From positions 1,488,001 to 1,552,000 of the forward strand of contig JAHQRK010000001.1 of NCBI GenBank assembly GCA_019828595.1: a stretch of 64,000 bases of DNA, in the 5' to 3' direction. The DNA comes from Aphanomyces cochlioides (lineage: Eukaryota > Oomycota > Saprolegniomycetes > Saprolegniales > Verrucalvaceae). Below the pieces are notes generated by a model. That model was not told the DNA's origin, searched no databases, and was given only the letters and a program-made list of their open reading frames with translations. The position numbers and the translations under genes were made by a program. Shown here in pieces: positions 1 to 9,422 of the stretch. Numbering within the stretch: position 1 is the stretch's first letter; each line of letters begins with the position of its first letter.

Positions 1-1
1 T

Positions 2-3000
2 GACGAAGAGAGCGACAGCAGCAGTAGCTCCGACGACGATGACGATAACGAGAGTGGAAGTGAAAACGAACAAGACAACCACGAGGATCCAGGAGATGTG
101 AAACACGAAACAGAGTTTCCCCCTGCTCCTCCACTCACGGCAGCGTCTGGTCCCATTGATAGAAACAGCCCCCTCGGCGTTCTACGAGGAATGGTTGAAG
201 TCGCGCAAGTGTGTCATTTCCTTCAGATCTTTGGGCGTATATTGAAGATTCCAAGCGTCTCCCGCACGGTAATTGCTCAAACTGCACGACGGCATGTTTG
301 TCTCCCCGTACATTCAATGCACAATCGTCCAATGTGGCGGTTTGACACGTGTGGTTTCCACTCATCGTGCTGAATGTCGGAATTGATCGCTTGCCAAATG
401 TCCTCCTTGCTTGTGATGCTAACACTCTATGTATAGGATCTGGAAACAGCGCTCATTGATGATGAAGCGAGTAGCTCCTACATGCTTCTCGTCGAAGTAT
501 TCTATCGACTATGTCGCGATGCTGGCCAGAAAATCGAAAAGGCTCGAATGTCCGCGTCAATATGTTGAACTATGCCTTACCTCGACCACGTAGGGGTCAA
601 GACTGGGAGCGTGTGCTCAACAGAAAACTAATCGACAACTGGCAACACTGGTTTCATTCGAATCCGATGCCTGGTCCATTCAAATCCGTTGGGATTCGCG
701 ATCGAGTAAGCCTCTCACATCTTTATCATGATTACCGTGCTATACTAGGCTTTGATCTTGCATGCGTTGTGCGAATGGCGTCTGCAAACTTGCACTGAAA
801 TAAAGAAACACATTACGACGATTACGACACCATCGAAAGACATGAAAGATGTGGATGCGAAATTTGCCACGCTCGTACGATGATATTCCTTGCTTCTTTC
901 CTTACCACTGTCTTTGTAGCGCCCAGAAGCACTCGGAAGAGATGACAAGGGCTCTATTTATTGGTATTTCAATGACGGTTGCTGGGTCTACGCTGAAGAC
1001 TCCCCTTCTTGGGACACCACAGAAGTGTACTATAATCATTCCTAGCACTATCATCCTAACTTGGGACGTAGGAAACCACCGTACCATGTGCGGTACTCAA
1101 CTCCGACAAAAATTCGGCTCTCGGTTCATTTCCACTTGGAGAATAACCATGGCATGGATACTATCCAACCTACTGTCGTCGAGGACAAATCCAAGCGAAA
1201 GCGGAGTTCAAAAAAGGAGTCTAAGAAGAGTAAACATCACAAGCATGACCGCAAGAAGAGCGAGTCGACCCCGTCAACGCCTCCACCACCACCGCCCCCG
1301 GAACCAGAACTGCCACCAGCTGAAGAAGCTCCACCCGTTGCCGAGGAAGTCCCACGAGATTCGTCGCCTGAGCACGATCCGAATGACCGTAATGTCCTGT
1401 GTTCTGTGTGCAAGAAGTACTACGATATGTCGCTGTTGGATCCTCCTCTGCTCAAAAAGCCTCAAGGGGATTGGAAGTGCTTTGAATGCCTTGTCAATGA
1501 TTGCCGAGGTTGGCCCCGCCGAAGGCCGTCGCGTCAATTAACTCCAGCCCCACCACCACCGCCACCGCCTGAAAGATCTTCCAAGAAAGAGAAACGAAGC
1601 AAGAAGAAGACGTCCAAGAAGAGCTCGAAAAAGAGCAGCAGCAGCGGTAGTTCGTCCAAGAAGAGCAGCAGCTCCAAGAAAAAGTCCAAGCGACACCATC
1701 ACTACCCTGAGGAGTATAAATATCTACTTGATATTTACCACACCAGAAAGCGTCAGCGAGATCAAGCTCTCGTGGAAGGACTCGCTGCTGGTCTGCCGGT
1801 GCAACCGATTGGGCCAAGCGAATGGCGCGTTGCCAGTGCATCTGTGGCTGACTTGAAGGAATTGCTTGAACGGGATTTCAACGAGCCAGGCTCGATGGAA
1901 CAGCAGCGCCTGAAAGGACGACTGATTCAAATTCTAAAAGCAGGAGAGGCACACCAAGAAGAGCTAATGCGGATTAAACTTCGCGAAGAACAGCAACTCA
2001 TGTGGCAAATGGAAGCACTTCCTCGCCGACAATCATCTCGAGTAGCTCTCGAACGACTCAAGAGCCAAAGCGATCCTCATGGAAAATCCGACGTAAGTTT
2101 GCGGTTGTCAATAGAACTCATATCTTCGCACAGGATGAACCATGGGACGAAAGACCTACAAATGAACGTGCCATGCGTCTCAGTCGACGGTCTAGCTCTG
2201 ACTCGGCCAACAACACAAATGGACTCAGTGCCGCGGAAATCGAAGAACGAAATAAACGAAGACTCGCCATGGAACGGTGTGATTCTTTTGATCTGTGTAT
2301 TCATGTCATGACGATTTTGAAGGGCACACCGGGCATCAAGACGAAAGCGAGATTTTGACGGTGCTTCTTCAGAGGACGAAGAACCTCGGCATACAAGACA
2401 AAGCTCGTCAGTATCAGCGTCGGAGTGGATCAATTGGAAATCGATTCACGTACGACAATGTATTGTCATCCCCTGTATTAACTTGTTCACGTGCAGTCCA
2501 ATGCGTATCCACTGCGTGCGGTTTGCTCGGCGCTAGTTTCACGGCTGATTCAAGATGAAATGGCGGTAAATTATCTTTAGATCTTTCATCGCAATGTGAC
2601 TTTGACTCGTAGGCATTATTCTCCCGACCAGTGAATCCAGTCGCTGACGGATGTCCAGACTATCTAAGCATTGTGAAAAAGCCGATGGATTTGGGGACTG
2701 TCAAGACTCGAAGTCTCAATGGATATTACACGGTAATGAAGTTTGCAACACCGGAAGATTGAATCGTGCTTTTAGTCGTGGGAGGCATTCAAGCAAGACA
2801 TGGCGCTCATTTGGAGCAATTGCCGCTTGTACAATTCAGAAGGAGCGCTCATTGTCGTTTATGCCAATGCGCTGGAAAAGCTCTACTTGAATTTGACGGC
2901 GCAAGCTGAAGAACAAGGCGTGGAGGACATGAAGGAAGACGAAAAGGAAACCCACGACAGTGAAGAAGAATACCACAAGAGCAGTGATAGCAGCAGTAGT

Positions 3001-3369
3001 GAAAGCAGTGCCGACGATAGCAGTAGTAGCAGTAGCAGTGACAGTGACGAACCACGAGCCCGTCCACCTCCTCGTTCAAAAGCAAGATCAAAGCCACCGC
3101 CAAAGAAAAAACTCCGACCGACTGTCGCGTCGAGCTCGTCGTCAGAGTCTGAAACCACACTGCCGAAACGCAACACGAGAGCAAAAACCATCGCGTCATC
3201 GAGTGAATCGTCCGACTCGGAAGCAAATGTGCCACTGGCCAAGAAACCAAAGAGCCCCCCACCGCCCCCGCCCCCGTCAACGCCACCACCACCTGTCCTT
3301 CCACCACAGGATATTCCGTCAGACTCTTCGTCGTCGTCGTATTTCTCGAGCAGTGATGACAGTGATTAA
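2..3369 (+). CDS. DDT-WHIM-PHD-like-bromodomain chromatin protein (5' partial)
   Basis: A nuclear chromatin reader resembling the CECR2/BPTF/BAZ partners of ISWI remodellers. The window enters it in an acidic Asp/Ser run. A DDT domain follows, split by a 168-nt intron (269-436): VCHFLQIFGRILKIPS joined to DLETALIDDEASSSYMLL. Next comes LHALCEWRL and a WHIM/WSD block (RDDKGSIYWYFNDGCW, about 930-1000), rebuilt across introns 550-593, 706-748 and 875-919. A Lys-rich linker leads to a partial zinc motif (CSVC...WKCFEC, about 1400-1490) that lacks the central His-Cys of a full PHD. A bromodomain spans about 2530-2890 (PDYLSIVKKPMDLGTVKTRS, then SNCRLYNSEG with the acetyl-lysine-binding Asn). The C-terminus is Ser/Asp-rich, with a TAA at 3367-3369. 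The domain order is secure. Some exon edges between 1025 and 2450 are my estimates. Confidence 0.86.
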
Positions 3370-3409
3370 TCGAGTCGTGTTATATATAAATATATGATGC
3401 TGCGATTCA

Positions 3410-5528
3410 TTACCACAAGAGCAAATACGTCAACAAGACGAAGCCAGACAGCCAGAGCACGTTGCTTTTCGCCGCTAAGAAGCGCAAGTTGACTCGGAAT
3501 GGAGCGTCAGGCTGCGGCAAATCCAGCAAGGTGTTGATCAGCATCGACACTTTGTACCACATGCGAACCAACGATGGAATTTCATACGAGCTGATAGGCT
3601 TGAGCATCGGATCACCCGTGTACTGAACAGCATCAATAGAGCAGAGACGCAATCCCTTGCGTATTTGGGCTCGTCCTTCTGCCGTCAACAAATTGTTTTC
3701 GTCACGACTGGGATCGAGAGAACTCAGTGAGAAGACGCGCGCCAATGGAGTTTGAAACGACGATGCTGGCACGTACGACTCTGGAATCTCAAAAACCAAA
3801 CGCAGACGGGCACTTGCCTTGTCAATCGCCGACTCCAGCGACTCTTGATTTGCTTGGGAAGTGATACCAGAGGACGACGAGAACACCGAGAGGAAAGCGC
3901 TTGACGGCTTGGGATTCACATCGCGCGCATATTGCAGCTTGTCCAAGACATGCTCAGCATTGCGGCGGAAGTCTTGGGAGAGTGAGACTGCATAAGATGT
4001 CAAGCCAAATTCAGTCAAGTGACGAGTGAGAACATTGCTCTCTGCAGATGTCAATGGCGTCGCGGTCGGCTTCTGTCCCAAGAAGCAGTAGGCTTGATGG
4101 AGAAGAGCCAAGAGATCATCCGAGTAAATATTCAACGCTCGCTCAAGCATTTGCACAGCTTGGATATCCCATTCGAGTTCTCGGGCATTCACGATAAAGA
4201 CACCAAAGAGCGTCGTGTAGAAATGGTAATTGGCCAAGACGTACGCTGAGTAATCCGACGAGTATTTGGAGACAATGGACGAGGAGCTAGCCCAATGCAC
4301 ACATTGCCAAGGTTGCAAATACGCCAGAAAAACTTCGACGAGCATGCAGAACGATGTGGGGTTAGTTGTGGGAGAAGAACGCGCAAAGCCAATCTGGAAG
4401 AAGTCATAGAGCGGCTTTTGAATAGCCTTCAGGACAATTTGGGTGCTTGGATGGACAAGGAGAGGAATGTGCGAATCGGCTAAGATGTGGACCAGAGTGA
4501 GGAGCAAGCAGCAGAGCAAATCATCCGTTGGTGGAGTGTATTGATCCACGGCCTTTACTAGCGTGAGAGGGTGAATATTGGAGTCGCTTCCATACGAGAC
4601 TTGATTTTGATGGAACCACAGCTCGACCAAGAGGTTTAGGAAGAGCTCCATCGATTGCTTTCGCCCACTCTTGAATGATAACTTTTCAGGTCCATGGGGC
4701 AAAAAGTTTTGCAGGTAATGCAGCAGAAGTACGTTGTAAGGATGCCGTCTGGTCAGAGAATCCATTCCATCGGTTGGAAATGTTGAGCGCCACCAAAAGT
4801 TTCCAGCAGACGATGATGTAGATCCGCTTGACGAGGTTAATCCACTCGTCGAGCTCGACGTTGGAGCAGCTCGCTTCAATTTGGACGTCGACACTGGATA
4901 ACGCAAGAGGCTAAAGAGCAGATAACTTTGAATTGGCACCATAAAACATTGGTTCTTTCCATTCACGCTCAGACTGGAGGTCGAGAAAAGCTTGGCATAG
5001 AGTGGGGTGACCTGTCAAGAAGAAAATCAGCCAAATTTCCACTGGAAGCTTCATTACCGTGCCGCTGTTGCGGATTTCGACTTGGGCAGGCAATGGTAGG
5101 AGGGTCAAATCCAGGCGATATCTCACTGCATGGGAAATGTTGAATACAAAGTCAAACAACGATTTCTGAAAAAGCTCGACGAGGGCTTGTCCTTGCTCTC
5201 CAAGATGTGCATTCGGTCCATTTGTTTGTGGCGACGTTGACCGTTGCATTTGAGAGCTTGAGCTCGTTTCTGTTGACGAGGCAGGTGGTTGAGATGCAAT
5301 CCACGCGGTGTTTTTTGTTCCTTGTTTCTCCGAGTCTTCGCCAAAAACGCGATCCAAAAACCGTGGAAAGAATGCAAAAAACTTGCGTCGACTGTCGACA
5401 GAATGCAGATGAAGTGGTGTAGAGAGCTCTGTTGTCAAGATTGTTTGCAGTTTTGCACAGGCATTCGCGACTGACACGGCTCCAGGCTCCCCCGCGCGCA
5501 AGAACTCGTCAAACTTGAGGTTTTCCAT
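3410..5528 (-). CDS. SMPD4: Neutral sphingomyelinase 3 / SMPD4-like protein
   Basis: Predicted to hydrolyse sphingomyelin or a related sphingolipid at ER or nuclear-envelope membranes, as SMPD4 does. The start is the ATG at 5528. A 46-nt intron (5057-5012, GTAATG...GACAG) joins exon 1 (..VEIRNSGT) to exon 2 (VTPLYAKLFSTSSL). The joined region matches the family block SPLYHNKV...NPFEYYIFFF, here VPIQSYLLFSLLRYPV. Other family-like stretches are FFPRFLDRVFG near the N-terminus, LFLNLLVELWFHQNQV in the middle and FYTTLFGVFIVNARELEWD. The protein ends in a hydrophobic segment (LWLSGFVLLTYLLLW), the usual C-terminal membrane anchor. At about 690 aa it is a little shorter than animal SMPD4. It converges on the bromodomain gene 40 nt away and shares a divergent promoter with the FHA-RING gene. 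Whether the substrate is sphingomyelin or ceramide-phosphoethanolamine cannot be read here. Confidence 0.82.
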
Positions 5529-5553
5529 CGTAAAATGGAAGGTGCGAAAACTA

Positions 5554-5651
5554 TATCCGGATAATCAAAATCCGGATAATCAAAGAACCAATCATGCTGC
5601 ATCCGGATAATTTCCGGTTATAATCACGGATAATAATTTATTATCCGGATA
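5554..5651. promoter_or_regulatory. Cluster of four ATCCGGAT palindromes in a divergent promoter
   Basis: Exact ATCCGGAT cores lie at 5555-5562, 5570-5577, 5601-5608 and 5643-5650. Half-sites (TTCCGG, ACGGATAAT) lie between them, and ACCAATCAT boxes occur near 5588 and 5660. The cluster sits between the SMPD4 start (minus, 5528) and the FHA-RING start (plus, 5803), so it could drive both genes. The function is inferred from position and repetition. Confidence 0.55.
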
Positions 5652-5802
5652 TGTAAATCTACCAATCATAAATTAGAATTTGAATATCCTCATTCAATTT
5701 TCAAACTTGACCACTGCGTTGGTGCAGCGGACATCGATTGACTTCTCGTCGTGGATAGACTCAGCCTCAGCCAGCCTTCGTCTTTGTCCAGATTGCGTGT
5801 AA

Positions 5803-6861
5803 ATGCTAGAGAATGAATCACCTGGCCCCCATCAAGAGAATGAACCTCATATCCTAATGTTTGAGCTGGCCTCTGTGTGCATTGGACGAAGTCGCGACTG
5901 TGAACTCTCGCTCTCGTCTGAAATATCGTTGTCTCGCGTTGTGAGCAAGAAACATGCACGATTGTACCCGTGTATGTTTGAAAACAACCAAGAGGTTCGA
6001 TGGTTTCTCAAGGATTTGGACAGCAAACATGGCACAAGTGTGAATGGCCAAGATTTGAAGCCTGACAATTCGGTCCAAGTGTTTGACGGCGATAATATTG
6101 TCTTAGCAAGGCAACACGGTGATCATTTCCAAATCAAATGCCATTTGCGCGGCCGAGGCAACTCGAAACTTGTCCTGATCACGTATTGCCCGCTGAATTC
6201 AAAAGTCAGAAGCTCCTCGTCGGGCGAGAAGCGAAAAAGCGAACCGAAGGACATGGCCATGAAAAAGAAGTTTCGATCGCTGGAGGCCGATCCACGTAAT
6301 CACAGTGAATCACCACTCAAGTGCTCGATATGCTTCGAGTTCTTCATGGATAGTCTGACGCTATCTTGCTCCCATACCTTTTGCGGAAGTTGTTTGCGCC
6401 ATTGGTTCCTCCACTCCATGACATGCCCAACTTGCCGTGTTCACGTGACAGACATGCCAGTGCGAACTCGCGCGCTTGACGACCTTTGCGCTCAGCTCGT
6501 GGATCCCAAAGATACAGCATGGATAGCGCGGCAAGAAGCATTTTTGTCAGAGCAAGCTCGATTAACCAAGAAGGCGAGGAAGATTCGCCACGCATTTCTT
6601 GAAACGCAGTCCTTGCCGTGGCCTAAAGTTTGGACGCTCTGGGATGATGCCGGCGACAACCGACAAGCCTTCTTGCAAACAGTGTCCACCGCCATCGGAG
6701 TTGTCCGAGAAGCGTGGTGCGAAGCAATCGGCTTGACTGAAAGTGCAATCGATGCATTTCCAAAAGCCAAGCTCGCAATTGCAGCAAGAAATCTATTAGA
6801 GGATGTTAGTGACCGAACGGACTTGCGCCATCGACTGCGCATGTTCCTTCGGTATGGATAG
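5803..6861 (+). CDS. FHA-RING finger E3 ubiquitin ligase (CHFR/RNF8-like)
   Basis: A single-exon gene of 352 aa. The N-terminal FHA domain (about residues 20-115) binds phosphothreonine. It shows the conserved GR of CIGRSRDCE, the SKKH motif and the loop SKHGTSVNG. A C3HC4 RING follows at about residues 172-215: CSICFEFF, then LSCSHTFCGSCLRHW, then CPTCRV. FHA followed by RING is the layout of CHFR and RNF8, ligases of the mitotic checkpoint and DNA-damage response. The C-terminal 130 residues are basic, helical and unrecognised. I see no PBZ zinc finger, which argues against a strict CHFR orthologue. The ATG at 5803 is the first in the reading frame, since a stop lies just upstream. The promoter is shared with SMPD4. 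Confidence 0.85.
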   Translation: MLENESPGPHQENEPHILMFELASVCIGRSRDCELSLSSEISLSRVVSKKHARLYPCMFENNQEVRWFLKDLDSKHGTSVNGQDLKPDNSVQVFDGDNIVLARQHGDHFQIKCHLRGRGNSKLVLITYCPLNSKVRSSSSGEKRKSEPKDMAMKKKFRSLEADPRNHSESPLKCSICFEFFMDSLTLSCSHTFCGSCLRHWFLHSMTCPTCRVHVTDMPVRTRALDDLCAQLVDPKDTAWIARQEAFLSEQARLTKKARKIRHAFLETQSLPWPKVWTLWDDAGDNRQAFLQTVSTAIGVVREAWCEAIGLTESAIDAFPKAKLAIAARNLLEDVSDRTDLRHRLRMFLRYG

Positions 6862-7033
6862 AATGCACATTGTAAATCATAAACGGGAATAGTTGCAAGT
6901 TAAGCCTCGTTTCTTGCTGTTCAGTTCAAGGCTACGTATACAGATCATAGATTCTCACTCATATGCGTGAGCCGTAGCAACTTATCATGTCATCGATGGT
7001 TAATAGATAGCTTAATGCTTTGCTAGAACTCTG

Positions 7034-7476
7034 ATGGATTGTTACGACCTCTTTGCATATCCATCACCGGATTGTATCCATCACGAACACTGGTTCGAGG
7101 TGTCCGATGAGATTCTTGTGCTCTCATATCAGCTAGAAGCATTTGACTGATGGGCACTCTGACTAACAAGAACGGTGTGTGCTGGCTGTTGTGTCGCTAT
7201 GGAAAGTTCTGCATGTTGTTGCAGCCACCCATTCGCATGTGGTTTGAAATCGTTGACAGCGTCACGTTCTACCGTGTACGTCACTCGCCTTTCCATCATG
7301 AAAACGCTGCAGGGCTCGAGTGCACCAATACTTTTCAGCTCATACACCCATGTAGCGGGCGGAAACACGTCAATTCTATCTTTCGGCTCACCTTCCGTGG
7401 ATCCATGACGGGCCAGAGCATGGTTTCCTACGAGCATCTTCCGTCATCGAGGGCTAGGCGAACTAATTTTTTGTGA
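7034..7476 (+). CDS. Possible small two-exon gene, unknown product
   Basis: An ATG at 7034 opens MDCYDLFAYPSPDCIHHEHW.... It can be joined by a 53-nt GT...AAG intron (donor near 7118, acceptor just before AACGGTGTG at about 7171) to an open stretch ending TGA at 7476. The resulting protein is about 130 aa, Cys/His/aromatic rich, with no domain I recognise. The acceptor is AAG, not the TAG used almost everywhere else in the window, which lowers confidence. Apart from this, 6862-7906 holds only AT-rich DNA, CCAAT boxes and two ATCCGGAT elements. Confidence 0.25.
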
Positions 7477-7514
7477 CGGCGGTATACATTCTTTTCGATA
7501 AAATGTTGGCTCAT

Positions 7515-7526
7515 CTATCCGGATAG
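7515..7526. promoter_or_regulatory. Perfect 12-bp palindrome CTATCCGGATAG
   Basis: This is the longest perfect form of the recurrent ATCCGGAT element, about 390 bp upstream of the acidic-protein gene at 7907. CCAAT-type motifs (AGCCAATCACA, AGCCAATGG, GATTGGTG) follow between 7730 and 7880. A regulatory role is inferred. Confidence 0.5.
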
Positions 7527-7894
7527 TTGAAGACAATCCATGGATTCGGTGAAAAAATTACAAAATAATCTCTTGAAATTTGAATTTAATATTGTGGATT
7601 CGCTAGAAATTTCCCAATTTGGATTGATTTTTAGTATCAATCTCCAATCGCGCCAATACATTGGATGAATGAAAATTAGAACAGTACTTTCTCTCATGGG
7701 AACAGTACTTTCTCTTAAATTTTATTTAGCCAATCACAATCGCCCAAAATATTTATTAGCCAATGGCGTCGATTGGTGAATCGATCCGCCGGCGTGATTC
7801 GATTGAACGGGTCTGGAAATTCGTATCAAATCAACAATATAAAAACTAACATTGTATTGATTCAATTAGCCAATCAAGTCGCTGGAAATTTTAA

Positions 7895-7904
7895 TATCCG
7901 GATA
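7895..7904. promoter_or_regulatory. TATCCGGATA element 2 nt before a start codon
   Basis: The palindrome ends at 7904 and the ATG of the acidic-protein gene begins at 7907. The element is therefore in the leader or core-promoter region, unless transcription starts inside it. The position resembles the element that overlaps the VMA22-like start codon at 13319. Confidence 0.5.
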
Positions 7905-7906
7905 AG

Positions 7907-8785
7907 ATGACCAATTCAACCAGTTTTGCTTCTTCCACCTCTCAGAAGGACCGCAAGCGAGCGACCCGACCGTTGAACATGACTGCTGCCGACATAGAAG
8001 CGGAAGATCTGCTTCAAGCCAATGCCCTGTATGATGTCGGCGCTGATATCGATGAAGCCGAGACGGAAGAAGCCGAGGAAGGCGCTGAAACGCCAGAATT
8101 GAACGACGTTTCTGACATTCTGGGCAAGCGTTTGAATAGTGCGCCACAATCGTCTCTTCCGAATGGTAAACGTCTGCGCCAAAACAACGAAGAGACTGTG
8201 ATCGAATTGGGTGACGACGATGACGACGACAATGACGATGAGGATGAGGATGACGATAACGACACCGTTACGAGTGTACCACGACCGTACTCCAAAAACA
8301 GCTCCAAGCAGTTCAAGTTCATGAGCAAGGGCAATCGCTCGGCCAGTCAATTCGATCAAGGCGCCGAGTCGACGTCTCAACAACACTCCGACTTGCAACG
8401 TCAACTTGATTCGATGGACCGGAAGACAAAGACTGAACTCTTTTCAGATGCGCTTGAACTGTGTGGAACCGAACTCTTTCAAGGACACGAAGCATGGCGA
8501 GATCAATTGCTGATCAAAGCATGCAGACTCCACCCCGCGTTTGTCAGTTCGATCAACGAATTGGCGCATCAGAGCGGATCATACAACACTCCAGTCGTTT
8601 TGAGTGGCGACGAAGACGAAGACGACGACGACGACGATCCAGTGGAAGATGACACTGCTGATGACGACGACGCAAATCCTGTCAACGAAGCGACTTCTCC
8701 TTCGGGCGAAGACGACGAACTGAATCTTGTGGAAGACGAAGACGATGACGACGCATTGGAGTTTGGGGACATGTCAGATTTATAG
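7907..8785 (+). CDS. Highly acidic protein of unknown function
   Basis: A single-exon, 292-aa protein with no domain I recognise. Acidic tracts occur at about residues 102-120, 225-255 and at the C-terminus, separated by a basic Ser/Lys/Gln-rich segment (YSKNSSKQFKFMSKGNRS). A short helical block follows (ELFSDALELCGTELFQGHEA...LLIKACRLHP). Two tracts begin with a hydrophobic tetrad directly followed by acids (TVIELGDDDD and TPVVLSGDEDED), which fits a SUMO-interacting motif. KRLR near residue 98 could be a nuclear signal. The composition suggests a nuclear chaperone or chromatin-associated factor, but that is inference. The start is the ATG two bases after a TATCCGGATA element. Confidence 0.7.
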   Translation: MTNSTSFASSTSQKDRKRATRPLNMTAADIEAEDLLQANALYDVGADIDEAETEEAEEGAETPELNDVSDILGKRLNSAPQSSLPNGKRLRQNNEETVIELGDDDDDDNDDEDEDDDNDTVTSVPRPYSKNSSKQFKFMSKGNRSASQFDQGAESTSQQHSDLQRQLDSMDRKTKTELFSDALELCGTELFQGHEAWRDQLLIKACRLHPAFVSSINELAHQSGSYNTPVVLSGDEDEDDDDDDPVEDDTADDDDANPVNEATSPSGEDDELNLVEDEDDDDALEFGDMSDL

Positions 8786-8886
8786 TCCAGAGGACGACAC
8801 CTATGTATTAATTTGGTTATTCGCTCGTGTTGCGCTCCTGTGTGTCTTCTCCCTTTGTGCGGTCGCAAAAATCTGGAATTGGCTAA

Positions 8887-9160
8887 TGGATTCGATATGT
8901 AGAGGCACTGAATCCTCGTAGCTACCACACGTTCTCTCAGGGCAAACAAGCCGCTGGGGTAGGAGCATATGTGCCAAGCATGAAAGACTTGTCAATCCAG
9001 TCGCTATTATCGGCAAAAGGCGCCGGCTGGCAGAGGTCATTCATTCTCTCCGGACGTTGATGTCACACCTGTGTCCTACGGACAAATCATTCCGGGATCT
9101 GACCGCAACGAGCCGCTCCTTATCTGGCACGACGCCAACCCCAGGGGAAATCAAGAATAG
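8887..9160 (+). pseudogene. Degraded coding fragment with a frameshift
   Basis: From 8887 one frame reads WIRYVEALNPRSYHTFSQG... to SFILSGR, then a TGA at about 9058. From 9055 the next frame continues VDVTPVSYGQIIPGSDRNEP... to a TAG at 9158-9160. Both stretches have balanced, protein-like composition, and no intron of normal length can join them, so a one-base frameshift in a decayed gene is the simplest reading. No ATG is visible at the 5' end, although a TGTAG at 8898-8902 could be an acceptor. The family is not recognised. The rest of 8786-9422 is non-coding. Confidence 0.33.
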
Positions 9161-9204
9161 AGGTCTACCTCGACTTTACTATCTCCTCGAGACGTAATTC
9201 CGGG

Positions 9205-9248
9205 GAGAAAGAGAGAGCGCGAGAGAGAGAGCGCGAGAGAGAGAACGC
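9205..9248. repeat. GA-rich simple repeat
   Basis: A (GA)n/(GCGA)n tract about 175 bp upstream of the anoctamin start codon. It may be a polymorphic microsatellite or a GAGA-type promoter element. Nothing beyond composition supports a function. Confidence 0.6.
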
Positions 9249-9422
9249 GGCGGCAGTCGCGGCGTTTCTGCAGTGGAGAGTGTGATTTTTTAATTACAAA
9301 TGGGCGATGGCAAGCTTTGTCTCTGTATACTTACGCCAGAATAATTTAATTAAAATGTAACGAGTTCAGATTCCAATTGGACACTTTGACCAGAGTGGCG
9401 TCACGGCGTCAACTGGTACTTC

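Noticed and set aside
5690..5959. Minus-strand frame overlapping the FHA-RING start
   Set aside because: It overlaps the clear FHA coding sequence and contains no recognisable domain.
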